A DNA stretch of 5,834 nt from CAYJLC01 sp044426345 (GCA_044426345.1 JAWXUP010000112.1:1-5834), one strand, 5' to 3'. Positions 1 through 5,561 are shown, numbered from the stretch's first letter. Notes: generated from the letters alone by a model not told the origin. Made by a program: numbers and translations.

Positions 1-31
1 TTTCTCGACCACGTAGTTGCCTATTTCGGTG
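1..31. repeat. 31-bp direct repeat at window end (left copy)
   Basis: The first 31 bases, beginning tttctcgaccacg and ending tatttcggtg, are identical to the last 31 bases of the window (5804-5834). Because the match runs exactly to the right edge, its true length is not visible. It could be an interspersed repeat on which an assembly stopped, or the overlap of a circular sequence. No coding content is seen in it. Confidence 0.9.
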
Positions 32-94
32 CTTGAACTTACGTTATTCGTGCCACGCACGTTTGATACGGTGGTATAAATTTATTTATACGTG

Positions 95-181
95 AAAAAT
101 AATGCACCCTGTAGGGGCGAACAGTGTTCGCCCGTGCCGTGTAATAAATGCGTGCAAACTCCCTCAGTCACTTCGGTGACA
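95..181. repeat. 87-bp direct repeat, copy A, with palindromic core
   Basis: This unit matches 272-358 at a constant offset of 177 bases with no gaps and about six mismatches in 87 positions. Its core is a hairpin at 115-133 with arms gggcgaac and gttcgccc around a 3-nt loop. It ends with a second hairpin, gtcac-ttcg-gtgac (167-180). The gtagggg...cgccc style core resembles short interspersed repeats common in genomes of gut Clostridia. That resemblance is from memory, not from a search. Confidence 0.85.
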
Positions 182-258
182 GCTCCCTCGTCAGGGAGCC
201 AAGGAAAAGCCTCCCTCTCCGAGGGAGGTGGCAAAATCTTTGATTTTGACGGAGGGAG
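159..258. repeat. 100-bp MITE-like palindromic element
   Basis: The element is bounded by near-perfect terminal inverted repeats: ctccctcagtca at 159-170 and tgacggagggag at 247-258, which pair at 11 of 12 positions. Between them lie nested hairpins: gtcac-ttcg-gtgac, gctccct-cgtc-agggagc (183-200 region), cctccctc-tcc-gagggagg (210-230 region) and aaaatc-ttt-gatttt (233-247 region). It has no coding capacity, so any mobility would need enzymes supplied elsewhere. Elements with the pattern ctccctc...gagggag are familiar from Clostridia genomes. Only the left 23 bases recur at 336-358, so the second copy is truncated. Confidence 0.75.
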
Positions 259-271
259 CTAGCACGATTTA

Positions 272-358
272 AAAAATAATACACCCCGTAGGGGCGAACT
301 GCGTTCGTCCGTGCCGTGTAATAAATGCGTGCAAGCTCCCTCAGTCACTTCGGTGACA
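272..358. repeat. 87-bp direct repeat, copy B, truncated partner
   Basis: This is the second copy of the 95-181 unit. The core hairpin is kept as gggcgaac-tgc-gttcgtcc; the one arm change (c to t) still allows a G-U pair, so the fold survives. After the gtcac-ttcg-gtgac hairpin the sequence departs (cctttatgat...), so the rest of the MITE-like element present after copy A is missing here. It probably arose by duplication with later loss, or by two independent insertions. Confidence 0.85.
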
Positions 359-431
359 CCTTTATGATACACACAAAAAAACTTACCTTAACCTTAAAAT
401 AAAACTTCAATGCACACACTAGCAAAGTAAA

Positions 432-450
432 AATTTTTCAGAGAAAAATT
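432..450. repeat. AT-only hairpin
   Basis: Arms aatttttc and gaaaaatt form 8 base pairs around the loop aga. It lies between repeats with no gene next to it, so a terminator role is not supported. Similar short hairpins (aaaatc-ttt-gatttt, aaatctttt-tgcg-aaaagattt) occur inside the neighbouring repeats. Confidence 0.5.
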
Positions 451-477
451 ATTTACGCAGCGGTAAAATTGGACTAG

Positions 478-614
478 TTTTGATAAATCTTTTATAAAAA
501 GATTTCGTCTTTTGGATACTTTGGGACGTCCCAAAGTATCAGCCACGCGGCGAGCGACTGCCGAGAAAAAAGATAGCACGAGCAGTAAGTGGTAGAGGCA
601 CAAAATAAAAAATA
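478..614 (-). repeat. 137-bp inverted repeat, copy 1
   Basis: The reverse complement of this segment aligns along its whole length with 5562-5701. The differences are one extra t in a T-run, gt versus ca beside it, one extra t in the cagt(t)cgctcg section, and at versus gcg in a small hairpin loop. Internal structure includes a perfect 26-bp palindrome (515-540) and an AT hairpin around 488-505. The two copies face each other across the whole gene block. There is no coding content. Copy 1 starts directly at the T-tract of the terminator behind the reductase gene. Confidence 0.92.
515..540. repeat. perfect 26-bp palindrome in repeat copy 1
   Basis: The arms gatactttgggac and gtcccaaagtatc are exact reverse complements with no spacer, centred on gacgtc. 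The same palindrome is present unchanged at 5638-5663 in copy 2. Perfect symmetry without a loop suits a dimeric protein site or a recombination site better than an RNA hairpin. It could equally be the hairpin tip of a mobile palindromic repeat. Confidence 0.9.
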
Positions 615-660
615 AGCACCTCATAAGGGCGACTACAGGTCAACCCTACAAAGTGCTTAG
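601..660 (-). terminator. intrinsic terminator after the reductase gene
   Basis: Read on the minus strand, arms taagcac (653-659 side) and gtgctta (613-619 side) enclose a second stem of aggg/ccct plus gac/gtc around the loop. The 3' arm is followed at once by TTTTTTATTTT (612-602). It sits about 26 bases after the stop codon of the reductase gene, in the right orientation. The inner part (gtaggg...cgccc on the minus strand) resembles the palindromic core of the nearby interspersed repeats, so a repeat may have supplied the terminator. Confidence 0.75.
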
Positions 661-685
661 ACTTATCTTTTCTTATCAAAGATAA

Positions 686-1402
686 TTATTTTTTATAATG
701 CCAAGGCTCTACTTTTACATCGTGTATATGCACATTTTTATCTGTGCTAAGTAAAAACATTGCTATTCCTGCAATATCTTCTGGTGACAACATAGTTGCT
801 TTTCTTGTTTCTGGTACTTCTTCGATTTTATGACTCCAAATGTTAGTATTTACAGGTCCTGGACTTATTGATGAAATACGTATATCACTACCTTTAAGTG
901 CCGTTGCTAACCCTTCTACTATTGATCTTGATGCATATTTAGATGCTGAATAAGTAATTGCACCAGCTCCTGTATTATATGCTGCAGTAGATAAAATTTG
1001 AATTATATATCCAGATGTAAAACGTTTTATAAATTCTCTTGACATATATAATGTTGAATTAACATTTGTACTCATAATTCTTTCAAATTCTTCTTTAACA
1101 ATATCCTCAGGTCCATAATTTGCTCTTTGACTTACGCCTGCACAGTTTATTAAATAATCTATACTTCCATACTTTTGTATTGCCTCTTCATAAATGTTTA
1201 ATATATCTGCCTCAATAGCAACATCGGCTGGAATAATCATAATTTCTCCAGTTCCACAAGATGCTAACTCAGCTGCTGCTGTTTCTAAATCTGCTTTAGT
1301 TCTAGAAACTGCCACTACATTAACGCCTTTTTCCACAAGCATTTTCATCACTGAATATCCAATACCTTTACTTGCTCCCGTTACTATAGCTGTTTTTCCC
1401 AT
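686..1402 (-). CDS. classical SDR-family NAD(P)-dependent oxidoreductase
   Basis: This encodes a complete 238-residue classical short-chain dehydrogenase/reductase, a cytosolic Rossmann-fold enzyme. The sequence shows TGASKGIG at residues 8-15 for cofactor binding, Arg34 after the second beta strand (favours NADP(H)), Asp60, NCAG at 86-89 (variant of NNAG), catalytic Asn113, Ser138, Tyr151 and Lys155 (YSASK), and PGPV at 181-184. Length fits the family. The frame could open at a TTG at 1429, but ATG at 1402 is chosen because AAGGAG lies nine bases upstream and the fold begins right there. The family includes 3-ketoacyl-ACP reductases (FabG) and many sugar, polyol and steroid dehydrogenases, so the substrate is not assignable. 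It lies downstream of a sugar importer, separated by a hairpin, so a role in metabolising the imported compound is possible but only inferred. Confidence 0.93.
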   Translation of the reverse strand: MGKTAIVTGASKGIGYSVMKMLVEKGVNVVAVSRTKADLETAAAELASCGTGEIMIIPADVAIEADILNIYEEAIQKYGSIDYLINCAGVSQRANYGPEDIVKEEFERIMSTNVNSTLYMSREFIKRFTSGYIIQILSTAAYNTGAGAITYSASKYASRSIVEGLATALKGSDIRISSISPGPVNTNIWSHKIEEVPETRKATMLSPEDIAGIAMFLLSTDKNVHIHDVKVEPWHYKK

Positions 1403-1411
1403 AATATTTTT

Positions 1412-1417
1412 CTCCTT
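1412..1417 (-). promoter_or_regulatory. ribosome binding site fixing the reductase start
   Basis: The minus strand reads AAGGAG here, nine bases before the ATG at 1402. The upstream TTG alternative at 1429 would place this site inside the coding sequence and has no comparable site before it. Confidence 0.85.
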
Positions 1418-1430
1418 TTTTCTGCTCAAA

Positions 1431-1473
1431 AACCCTTAAATATTCAAGATAAAAATCTTTATATCTAAGGGTT
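1431..1473 (-). terminator. hairpin between binding-protein and reductase genes (weak terminator or attenuator)
   Basis: Outer arms aaccctta (1431-1438) and taagggtt (1466-1473) pair perfectly over 8 bases. An inner stem aagat/atctt (1446-1450, 1455-1459) forms within the loop. On the minus strand the 3' arm runs into only five T residues before GAGC, so termination is probably partial. It lies 45 bases after the binding-protein stop and 14 bases before the reductase ribosome binding site. It may lower readthrough into the reductase gene or act as a processing or stability element. Confidence 0.55.
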
Positions 1474-1508
1474 CTTGTCTTTAATTTAATGTTTCAAAAT
1501 TTTATGAT

Positions 1509-1536
1509 ACTATAATGTTATCTTGGTTCTAACCAA
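1509..1536 (-). promoter_or_regulatory. possible promoter for the reductase gene
   Basis: On the minus strand TTGGTT (1531-1536) and TATAGT (1509-1514) are separated by 16 bases. The -10 element fits 5 of 6 consensus bases, the -35 only 3 of 6. It overlaps the end of the binding-protein gene, where ttggtt-ct-aaccaa (1523-1536) is also a short inverted repeat. If used, the 1431-1473 hairpin would lie in the reductase leader. Confidence 0.22.
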
Positions 1537-3230
1537 AGTGTATATGCTTCATTGTACATATCTATAACGTCTTGAATACCCATATCTTTCATTGTTTGAA
1601 CAAAAGAATCAAATTCTTCAATATCTTTATCACCAGTGATAAATGCACTTATGTTTTCTTCTGCATAAGTTGTGATATCAGCCATTATACTTCTCATTTC
1701 TTTATCTTGTTCACTAGTAAATGTTAAGTTTGGAAGTTCATATGCTAATGATTCATCATAGAATCCTATCATATTGTTGTAAGCTTCTTCTACTTGTGGA
1801 TGCCACATTTTAAAGCTACCAAGATTGTTTGAATAACCTGCTTGTTGTCCTCTAGTTGTGTATTGTCCTAAGAATGCTGATGCAGATAATCCATCTGGGT
1901 TTGCAGTAACGTCTGAAGTGTATTCCCATTCAGTTTTTTCGTCGTTAGTGTATTCAAATGTAACGCCTTCATAACCAAATGTATTTCTGAACGCACCACC
2001 AGTTTCTAGAGTAAAGTCATAGAACCAGTCACAGTATTTAACACATTCTTCTGCATATTCACTTGTTACAGATACGATAGCACCTGTAGTACCTGAAGAT
2101 TTAACCAGTGGGTCACAATATTGGTGAATTTGCATTCCGCTATCACTCATCATTGGTTCTGTACCAACTAAATCATAACCTTCAATTTGTGGTTGGAAAG
2201 TTGAAAGATATGTGTTGAATTGTCCGTTAAATAAACCAGAGTATGAACCAACTAGGTTTAATGCGTTGTTGTTTTTCAAAGCTGTTGAGTCATTTGTGAA
2301 GATACTATGGTCTAATAAATCTTCTTCCCAAAGCATATTCATCCATTCAAGATAATCTTTATATCTTGAATCAATGTAGCTGTAAGCTACTTCGCCACCG
2401 TTTTGAACGTCGATATAGAATTCATCGAACATTTCAAATGCAGTTACAAGACGTAGGAAATATTGTAATTCTGCTGCAGAGAAAGGAATTTCATCTGTAG
2501 TATCGCCATTACCATTCATATCGTTATCACGAACTGCTACCCAGTAATCATACCATTCTTCTTTAGTTACAGGAGTATCCATTCCTAGTGCGTCTAACCA
2601 GTCTTGACGACAAACTAGAGGATAGTTGATTGATAAACCTTCCATAAGTGGAAGAATATATACGCTACCATCTGGGTCTTTGAAATATTGTTCTGTTTCT
2701 GGATGTTCATCTACGAATTCATTGAAATCAATTAAATCGTCAACGTATTCACTAACATCTGCTATAGCGCCTGATTGTTTTAATAGAGTATATTGGTCTT
2801 GAGACATACCCCAGAACATATCTGGTAAATCGCCTGATGCAATGATAACTGCTAATCTTTCATCAACTAAGTCTGTATTACATACTTCAAATTCAACAGT
2901 AATATTATTAACTAAACCGTGGTTTGTTAAATATTGCAAATTGTTGTAGTCTTCAACTGCTGAGTCTTTTTTAGCGAATACTCTAATTGTTATTGGTTCG
3001 TCTGAAATTGGTTCTCCATCAAACATACCCCAATCTAATGGATCTACAATGTCATACACTGTAGCTTCTTCAGCTGGTACTGTTTCTACACTTGACGCGC
3101 TACTTGAAGAACTGCTTGATGAACTACTTGAAGAACTGCTTGATGAGCTATCACTGCTCGAACACCCAGCCAACAAAGACATCGCCATTACCAATGCTAA
3201 AAACATTGACATAATTCTTTTGCTAATCAT
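1518..3230 (-). CDS. extracellular sugar-binding lipoprotein of an Lpl/LipO-type ABC importer
   Basis: This encodes a 570-residue substrate-binding lipoprotein that captures a sugar or oligosaccharide outside the membrane and hands it to the two permeases encoded just upstream. A signal peptide (KR at 4-5, hydrophobic 9-21) ends in the lipobox LLAGC with lipidated Cys23. A serine linker follows (residues 24-47, including 17 serines in a row). The mature domain shows the family-typical LPDMFW (135-140), the loop DNDMNGNGDTTDEIPF (235-250; family form D.NGNG..DEIP, probably calcium-binding), and a C-terminal FITGDKDIEEFDSFVQTMKDMG-like segment near 530-551 (FITG...MG pattern typical of the group). 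ATG at 3230 is chosen over an upstream start 12 codons earlier because AGGAGG lies ten bases before it and the signal peptide begins there. It is third in the transporter operon. The substrate is unknown; Lpl/Ytc relatives import pectin-derived or other oligosaccharides. Confidence 0.93.
   Translation of the reverse strand: MISKRIMSMFLALVMAMSLLAGCSSSDSSSSSSSSSSSSSSSSSASSVETVPAEEATVYDIVDPLDWGMFDGEPISDEPITIRVFAKKDSAVEDYNNLQYLTNHGLVNNITVEFEVCNTDLVDERLAVIIASGDLPDMFWGMSQDQYTLLKQSGAIADVSEYVDDLIDFNEFVDEHPETEQYFKDPDGSVYILPLMEGLSINYPLVCRQDWLDALGMDTPVTKEEWYDYWVAVRDNDMNGNGDTTDEIPFSAAELQYFLRLVTAFEMFDEFYIDVQNGGEVAYSYIDSRYKDYLEWMNMLWEEDLLDHSIFTNDSTALKNNNALNLVGSYSGLFNGQFNTYLSTFQPQIEGYDLVGTEPMMSDSGMQIHQYCDPLVKSSGTTGAIVSVTSEYAEECVKYCDWFYDFTLETGGAFRNTFGYEGVTFEYTNDEKTEWEYTSDVTANPDGLSASAFLGQYTTRGQQAGYSNNLGSFKMWHPQVEEAYNNMIGFYDESLAYELPNLTFTSEQDKEMRSIMADITTYAEENISAFITGDKDIEEFDSFVQTMKDMGIQDVIDMYNEAYTLWLEPR
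3100..3147 (-). repeat. tandem 24-bp repeat encoding the serine linker
   Basis: Two 24-bp units (3100-3123 and 3124-3147) differ only at the last base; a fragment of a third follows. On the coding strand they read as alternating TCN and AGY serine codons. The unit length is a multiple of three, so gain or loss of copies would change linker length without shifting the frame. Confidence 0.9.
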
Positions 3231-3240
3231 AATAAAAAAT

Positions 3241-3246
3241 CCTCCT
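3241..3246 (-). promoter_or_regulatory. strong ribosome binding site of the binding-protein gene
   Basis: The minus strand reads AGGAGG, a full anti-16S match, ten bases before the ATG at 3230. It is stronger than the sites before the two permease genes (GGGGG and GAGGGGAG type), consistent with the higher amounts of binding protein usually made by such operons. Confidence 0.85.
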
Positions 3247-3251
3247 CTTTT

Positions 3252-3266
3252 TTGTGTTAAACACAA
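3252..3266 (-). promoter_or_regulatory. small hairpin in the permease to binding-protein gap
   Basis: Arms ttgtgt and acacaa form 6 base pairs around a 3-nt loop, five bases upstream of the AGGAGG site. There is no GC-rich stem with a T-tract, so it is not a terminator. A hairpin just 5' of a binding-protein gene could mark an mRNA processing or stability site, which would help give more binding protein than permease. That role is inferred. Confidence 0.4.
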
Positions 3267-3291
3267 TATAATAAATTATAATTTTTTTAAT

Positions 3292-4158
3292 CTAACCCTT
3301 AACTGATCCAATCATAACACCTTTAGTAAAGTATTTTTGTAGCCATGGGTATAAACACATAATAGGTAATGTTGCAACTACCATTGTTGCATATTTAACA
3401 CCATCACCAATTAAATCAATATCTCCTGAGTCAGCTGATGACCCTTGAAGAATAATTTCTCTTAAAATTATTTGCAATGGATATTTTGATCTATCTGATA
3501 AATACAAGAACGCTGGCATCCAGCTATTCCATTCTGTTACTGCATAGAATAATATCATAACCGCAAAAATTGCTTTCGATAGTGGCATAACAACTTTGAA
3601 GTAAAACTGCAAGTCGTTTGCTCCATCTAATGCAGCTGCCTCTTCTAACTCTCTAGGTATAGTAGTCGCATAGAAAGTTCTCATTACGATAGTATTGTAT
3701 ACACTAAAAGCTGATGGCAAAATAACTGCCCACATAGTATTTAACATTCCTAAATCTCTAACTAATAAGAATGTTGGTATCATACCACCTTGGAAGAACA
3801 TTGGAATCATTACGATAGTCATAAAGAATCCAGCACCAAAGAAATCTTTTCTTGAAAGTGGATATGCCGCCAAAGATGTTAATGTAACACTTACCATTAC
3901 ACCAGTAACTGTATAAATAATTGTATTTCTATATGAAGTCCATAATTCTGGATCTTTTAATATATAGTCATACATTGTTGTAGTAAAACCTACAGGAAAA
4001 AAAGATACGCTACCTGTCATTACTGCATATGGATCTGAAAACGAACTACTTACAATCCAAACAAGTGGATATGCTACAAAGATGCAAAATATACCTAAAG
4101 TTATATATACTACAAACTTAAAAATCTTATCCGTTATATTTACTTTTCCTTTAACCAT
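3292..4158 (-). CDS. carbohydrate ABC transporter permease, LplC/YtcP type
   Basis: This encodes a complete 288-residue inner-membrane permease of the CUT1 (binding-protein-dependent) importer family, partner of the LplB-type permease encoded just upstream. About six membrane spans can be placed near residues 15-37, 76-98, 107-133, 141-160, 194-214 and 257-275. The EAA loop that docks the ATPase is EAAALDGANDLQFYFKVVMP from residue 173, with the conserved Gly179 and the MP ending. The C terminus YFTKGVMIGSVKG is typical of LplC/YtcP proteins. ATG at 4158 follows a GGGGG ribosome site seven bases upstream; the gap to the preceding stop is 12 bases, which suggests translational coupling. No ATPase gene is nearby, so a shared MsmX-like ATPase is expected from family knowledge. 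The binding-protein gene follows after 61 bases. Substrate is not determinable. Confidence 0.95.
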   Translation of the reverse strand: MVKGKVNITDKIFKFVVYITLGIFCIFVAYPLVWIVSSSFSDPYAVMTGSVSFFPVGFTTTMYDYILKDPELWTSYRNTIIYTVTGVMVSVTLTSLAAYPLSRKDFFGAGFFMTIVMIPMFFQGGMIPTFLLVRDLGMLNTMWAVILPSAFSVYNTIVMRTFYATTIPRELEEAAALDGANDLQFYFKVVMPLSKAIFAVMILFYAVTEWNSWMPAFLYLSDRSKYPLQIILREIILQGSSADSGDIDLIGDGVKYATMVVATLPIMCLYPWLQKYFTKGVMIGSVKG

Positions 4159-4170
4159 ATCATCGCCCCC

Positions 4171-5142
4171 TTACCATAAACTTGTTTCGCTAATTCTTCT
4201 ACAAATATAATTAAAAGTAAGAAGCATTGCAAGGTTTACTAAGTTGTTAAATAGTCCAACAGCTGCACCAAAGCTATACTCTTGTCCCATTAAACCTCTT
4301 CTATATACATATGTTGCGATAACGTCTGCGGTCTCATAAATACGTTCATTGTATAAAAGCAAGATTTTTTGGAAACTTACATTAAACAAATGTCCAACTT
4401 TTAAAATGAACTGAATAATAATTACTGGCATAATCGATGGTATTGTAATATTTATAACTTGTTTTAATCTAGATGCACCGTCCATTACTGCCGCTTCGTA
4501 AAGCGTTGGGTCGATACTAGTCATTGCTGCAAGATAAATAATTGATGCCCAACCTGTACCTTGCCAAACATCTGCAATCGCTAATATAAACGGGAATAAA
4601 CTTGCTTGACCCATAAAGTCAATTTGTGCAAATCCTAAAGTTGTCAACATTTGATTAACAGTACCTGTTCTTAGTGATAATGCAGAAAGTACTAACCCTG
4701 AAACAACTACCACTGAAATAAAGTGTGGTAAATATACTATTGTTTGCACTGTTCTTTTGAAATACTTGTTATTTATTTCATTAATTTGCAAAGCTACAAT
4801 AATTGGAAATGTAAATGTAAACGCTAAGTTTACCAAACTAATTACAACCGTGTTTCTTATCAATCTCCAGAAATATGTAGAACTAAAGAAATCTTTAAAA
4901 TGATAAAATCCTACCCAAGGACTTTCTTTAACTCCTAAAAATGGATTGAAATCCTTAAATGCTATTTGCAATCCGTAAATCGGCATATATTGAAATATAA
5001 TTAGATAAACAAATGGTATGCTCATCATCATCAACAGATAGCGACTTCTAATTGCTTGTTTCTTCCATATTTGAAGTTTCTTTTTTACTTTTGTCATAAA
5101 ATCATTACTTTGAATAGCCGGGCTATGTCCGCTTTTCTCCAT
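4171..5142 (-). CDS. sugar ABC transporter permease, LplB/YteP type
   Basis: This encodes a complete 323-residue inner-membrane permease, first gene of the operon and heterodimer partner of the LplC-type permease. A basic, hydrophilic N terminus (residues 1-34) precedes about six membrane spans near 35-58, 95-119, 134-156, 182-206, 232-252 and 293-312. Family signatures are QYMPIYGLQIAFKDF (51-65), YLPHFISVVVVSGL (137-150), the ATPase-docking EAA loop EAAVMDGASRLKQVINITIP (216-235) with Gly222, and the C-terminal SLW. ATG at 5142 is supported by GAGGGGAG seven bases upstream; Met16 would be the next in-frame start but lacks a site. It is preceded by about 195 bases of leader and a candidate promoter. 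CUT1 permeases of this kind import sugars and short oligosaccharides with a lipoprotein binder and a shared ATPase. Confidence 0.95.
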   Translation of the reverse strand: MEKSGHSPAIQSNDFMTKVKKKLQIWKKQAIRSRYLLMMMSIPFVYLIIFQYMPIYGLQIAFKDFNPFLGVKESPWVGFYHFKDFFSSTYFWRLIRNTVVISLVNLAFTFTFPIIVALQINEINNKYFKRTVQTIVYLPHFISVVVVSGLVLSALSLRTGTVNQMLTTLGFAQIDFMGQASLFPFILAIADVWQGTGWASIIYLAAMTSIDPTLYEAAVMDGASRLKQVINITIPSIMPVIIIQFILKVGHLFNVSFQKILLLYNERIYETADVIATYVYRRGLMGQEYSFGAAVGLFNNLVNLAMLLTFNYICRRISETSLW

Positions 5143-5188
5143 ATTTTAGCTCCCCTCATTTTAATTAATTACGTTAATAAAATAAATT

Positions 5189-5301
5189 CATCTAAACATA
5201 CAATTTAAATTTTATATTAGCAAATACATCAAATAAATCCCCTTTTCCTCCTTTGCTACACCCTTTGATGTATACATCTAAACTGAAAAATTAATATTAG
5301 C
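5189..5301 (-). repeat. imperfect direct duplication in the operon leader
   Basis: On the minus strand GCTAATAT followed by GTTTAGATG occurs twice: at 5294-5301 with 5275-5283, and at 5214-5221 with 5189-5197. The spacing between the two motifs is 10 bases in the first copy and 16 in the second, and the spacer is A/T-rich in both. Repeated boxes in direct orientation are a common layout for AraC-type activators, which often control Lpl-type importers, but no regulator gene is present here. In both copies the sequence TGCTAATAT could also serve as a weak extended -10 element. Confidence 0.5.
5224..5273 (-). promoter_or_regulatory. leader hairpin with Shine-Dalgarno-like loop
   Basis: On the minus strand AUACAUCAAA (5264-5273) can pair perfectly over 10 bases with UUUGAUGUAU (5224-5233). 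The 30-nt loop between them contains AAAGGAGGAAAAGGGG, which has a full AGGAGG although no gene start follows at usable distance. The 5' arm also overlaps the perfect 12-bp palindrome gatgtatacatc (5267-5278). It may be a ribosome-binding leader element, a regulator site, or chance in AT-rich DNA. It does not match a riboswitch class I recognise. Confidence 0.4.
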
Positions 5302-5344
5302 ACATTTTTCTTTTTCTTAACATCTTACCATAAAATATACATTC

Positions 5345-5372
5345 ATTATATCACATTTATACAAATTTACAA
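5345..5372 (-). promoter_or_regulatory. candidate sigma-A promoter of the transporter operon
   Basis: On the minus strand TTGTAA (5367-5372) is followed after 16 bases by TATAAT (5345-5350). The -10 box is a perfect consensus and is preceded by TG one base upstream, giving an extended -10 (TGATATAAT). Transcription would begin near 5338, leaving about 195 nt of leader before the LplB-type permease gene. Confidence 0.6.
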
Positions 5373-5440
5373 GCTTTCAATTGTTTTTATTTTACATTTT
5401 TGATAACTTCATTGTTTTGTATATATTTACCATTATTTTT

Positions 5441-5456
5441 TTGTGTAATTTCACAA
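5441..5456. promoter_or_regulatory. imperfect palindrome upstream of the promoter
   Basis: The sequence ttgtgtaatttcacaa has arms ttgtg and cacaa around six bases. It lies about 70 bases upstream of the candidate -35 box. Its form suits a dimeric regulator (activator-type position), but the arms are short and the region is AT-rich, so chance is possible. Confidence 0.3.
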
Positions 5457-5561
5457 CTTTTAATATTTACTTTTTATCACTTTGCATACATCTACTCACT
5501 TTTCTAAAACCACTAAATTATTACCTTTACTAAGACCAGCGTTGTTGCCTTGACAATGAAC

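Larger units (their letters stand above)
32..477. other. gene-free repeat mosaic
   Basis: This stretch has no credible coding frame: reading frames here are short, lack a ribosome binding site and run through repeats. It contains a small AT hairpin at 74-91 (arms gtataaa and tttatac, loop ttta), the two 87-bp direct repeats, the 100-bp MITE-like element, and an AT-only hairpin at 432-450 (arms aatttttc and gaaaaatt, 3-nt loop). The parts between 359 and 431 and between 451 and 477 show nothing recognisable. Confidence 0.75.
5143..5561 (-). other. gene-free promoter and leader region of the transporter operon
   Basis: This very AT-rich region has no supported coding frame on either strand. 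It contains a candidate promoter (5345-5372), an upstream imperfect palindrome (5441-5456), a long leader with an imperfect internal duplication (5189-5301) and a hairpin holding a Shine-Dalgarno-like loop (5224-5273). No catabolite-response element with the usual central CG was found. The stretch 5490-5561 shows nothing beyond one more atacatc motif at its edge (5486-5492). Confidence 0.7.

Noticed and set aside
95..358. possible CRISPR array
   Set aside because: There are only two repeat copies of 87 bp with internal hairpins and a 90-bp interval that is itself palindromic; no regular spacers and no cas gene.
394..624. 76-codon minus-strand reading frame
   Set aside because: It lies across the inverted repeat and its palindrome, has no ribosome binding site, and its protein resembles nothing recognisable; it is best seen as an accidental frame.
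1194..1439. plus-strand frame opposite the reductase gene
   Set aside because: It is antisense to a gene with complete family motifs and lacks its own ribosome binding site.
3267..3300. possible internal promoter before the binding-protein gene
   Set aside because: AT-rich sequence gives several weak -10-like matches (tataat, ttatat), but none has a suitable -35 box at proper spacing.
3049..3306. plus-strand frame with Leu/Glu repeats
   Set aside because: It is the reverse strand of the serine-linker repeat; the repetitive LLEEL pattern is a by-product of the serine codons.
3695..3916. plus-strand frame inside the LplC-type permease gene
   Set aside because: Antisense to a well-supported gene, with no start signal and no recognisable domain.
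5210..5229. five-codon upstream reading frame (M-Y-L-L-I) in the leader
   Set aside because: A short purine run lies nine bases upstream, but so short a frame arises easily by chance in AT-rich sequence and nothing else supports it.
5368..5385. possible catabolite-response element near ttgaaagcttgtaaat (minus strand)
   Set aside because: It shares the outer TG and A positions but lacks the central CG expected of such sites.
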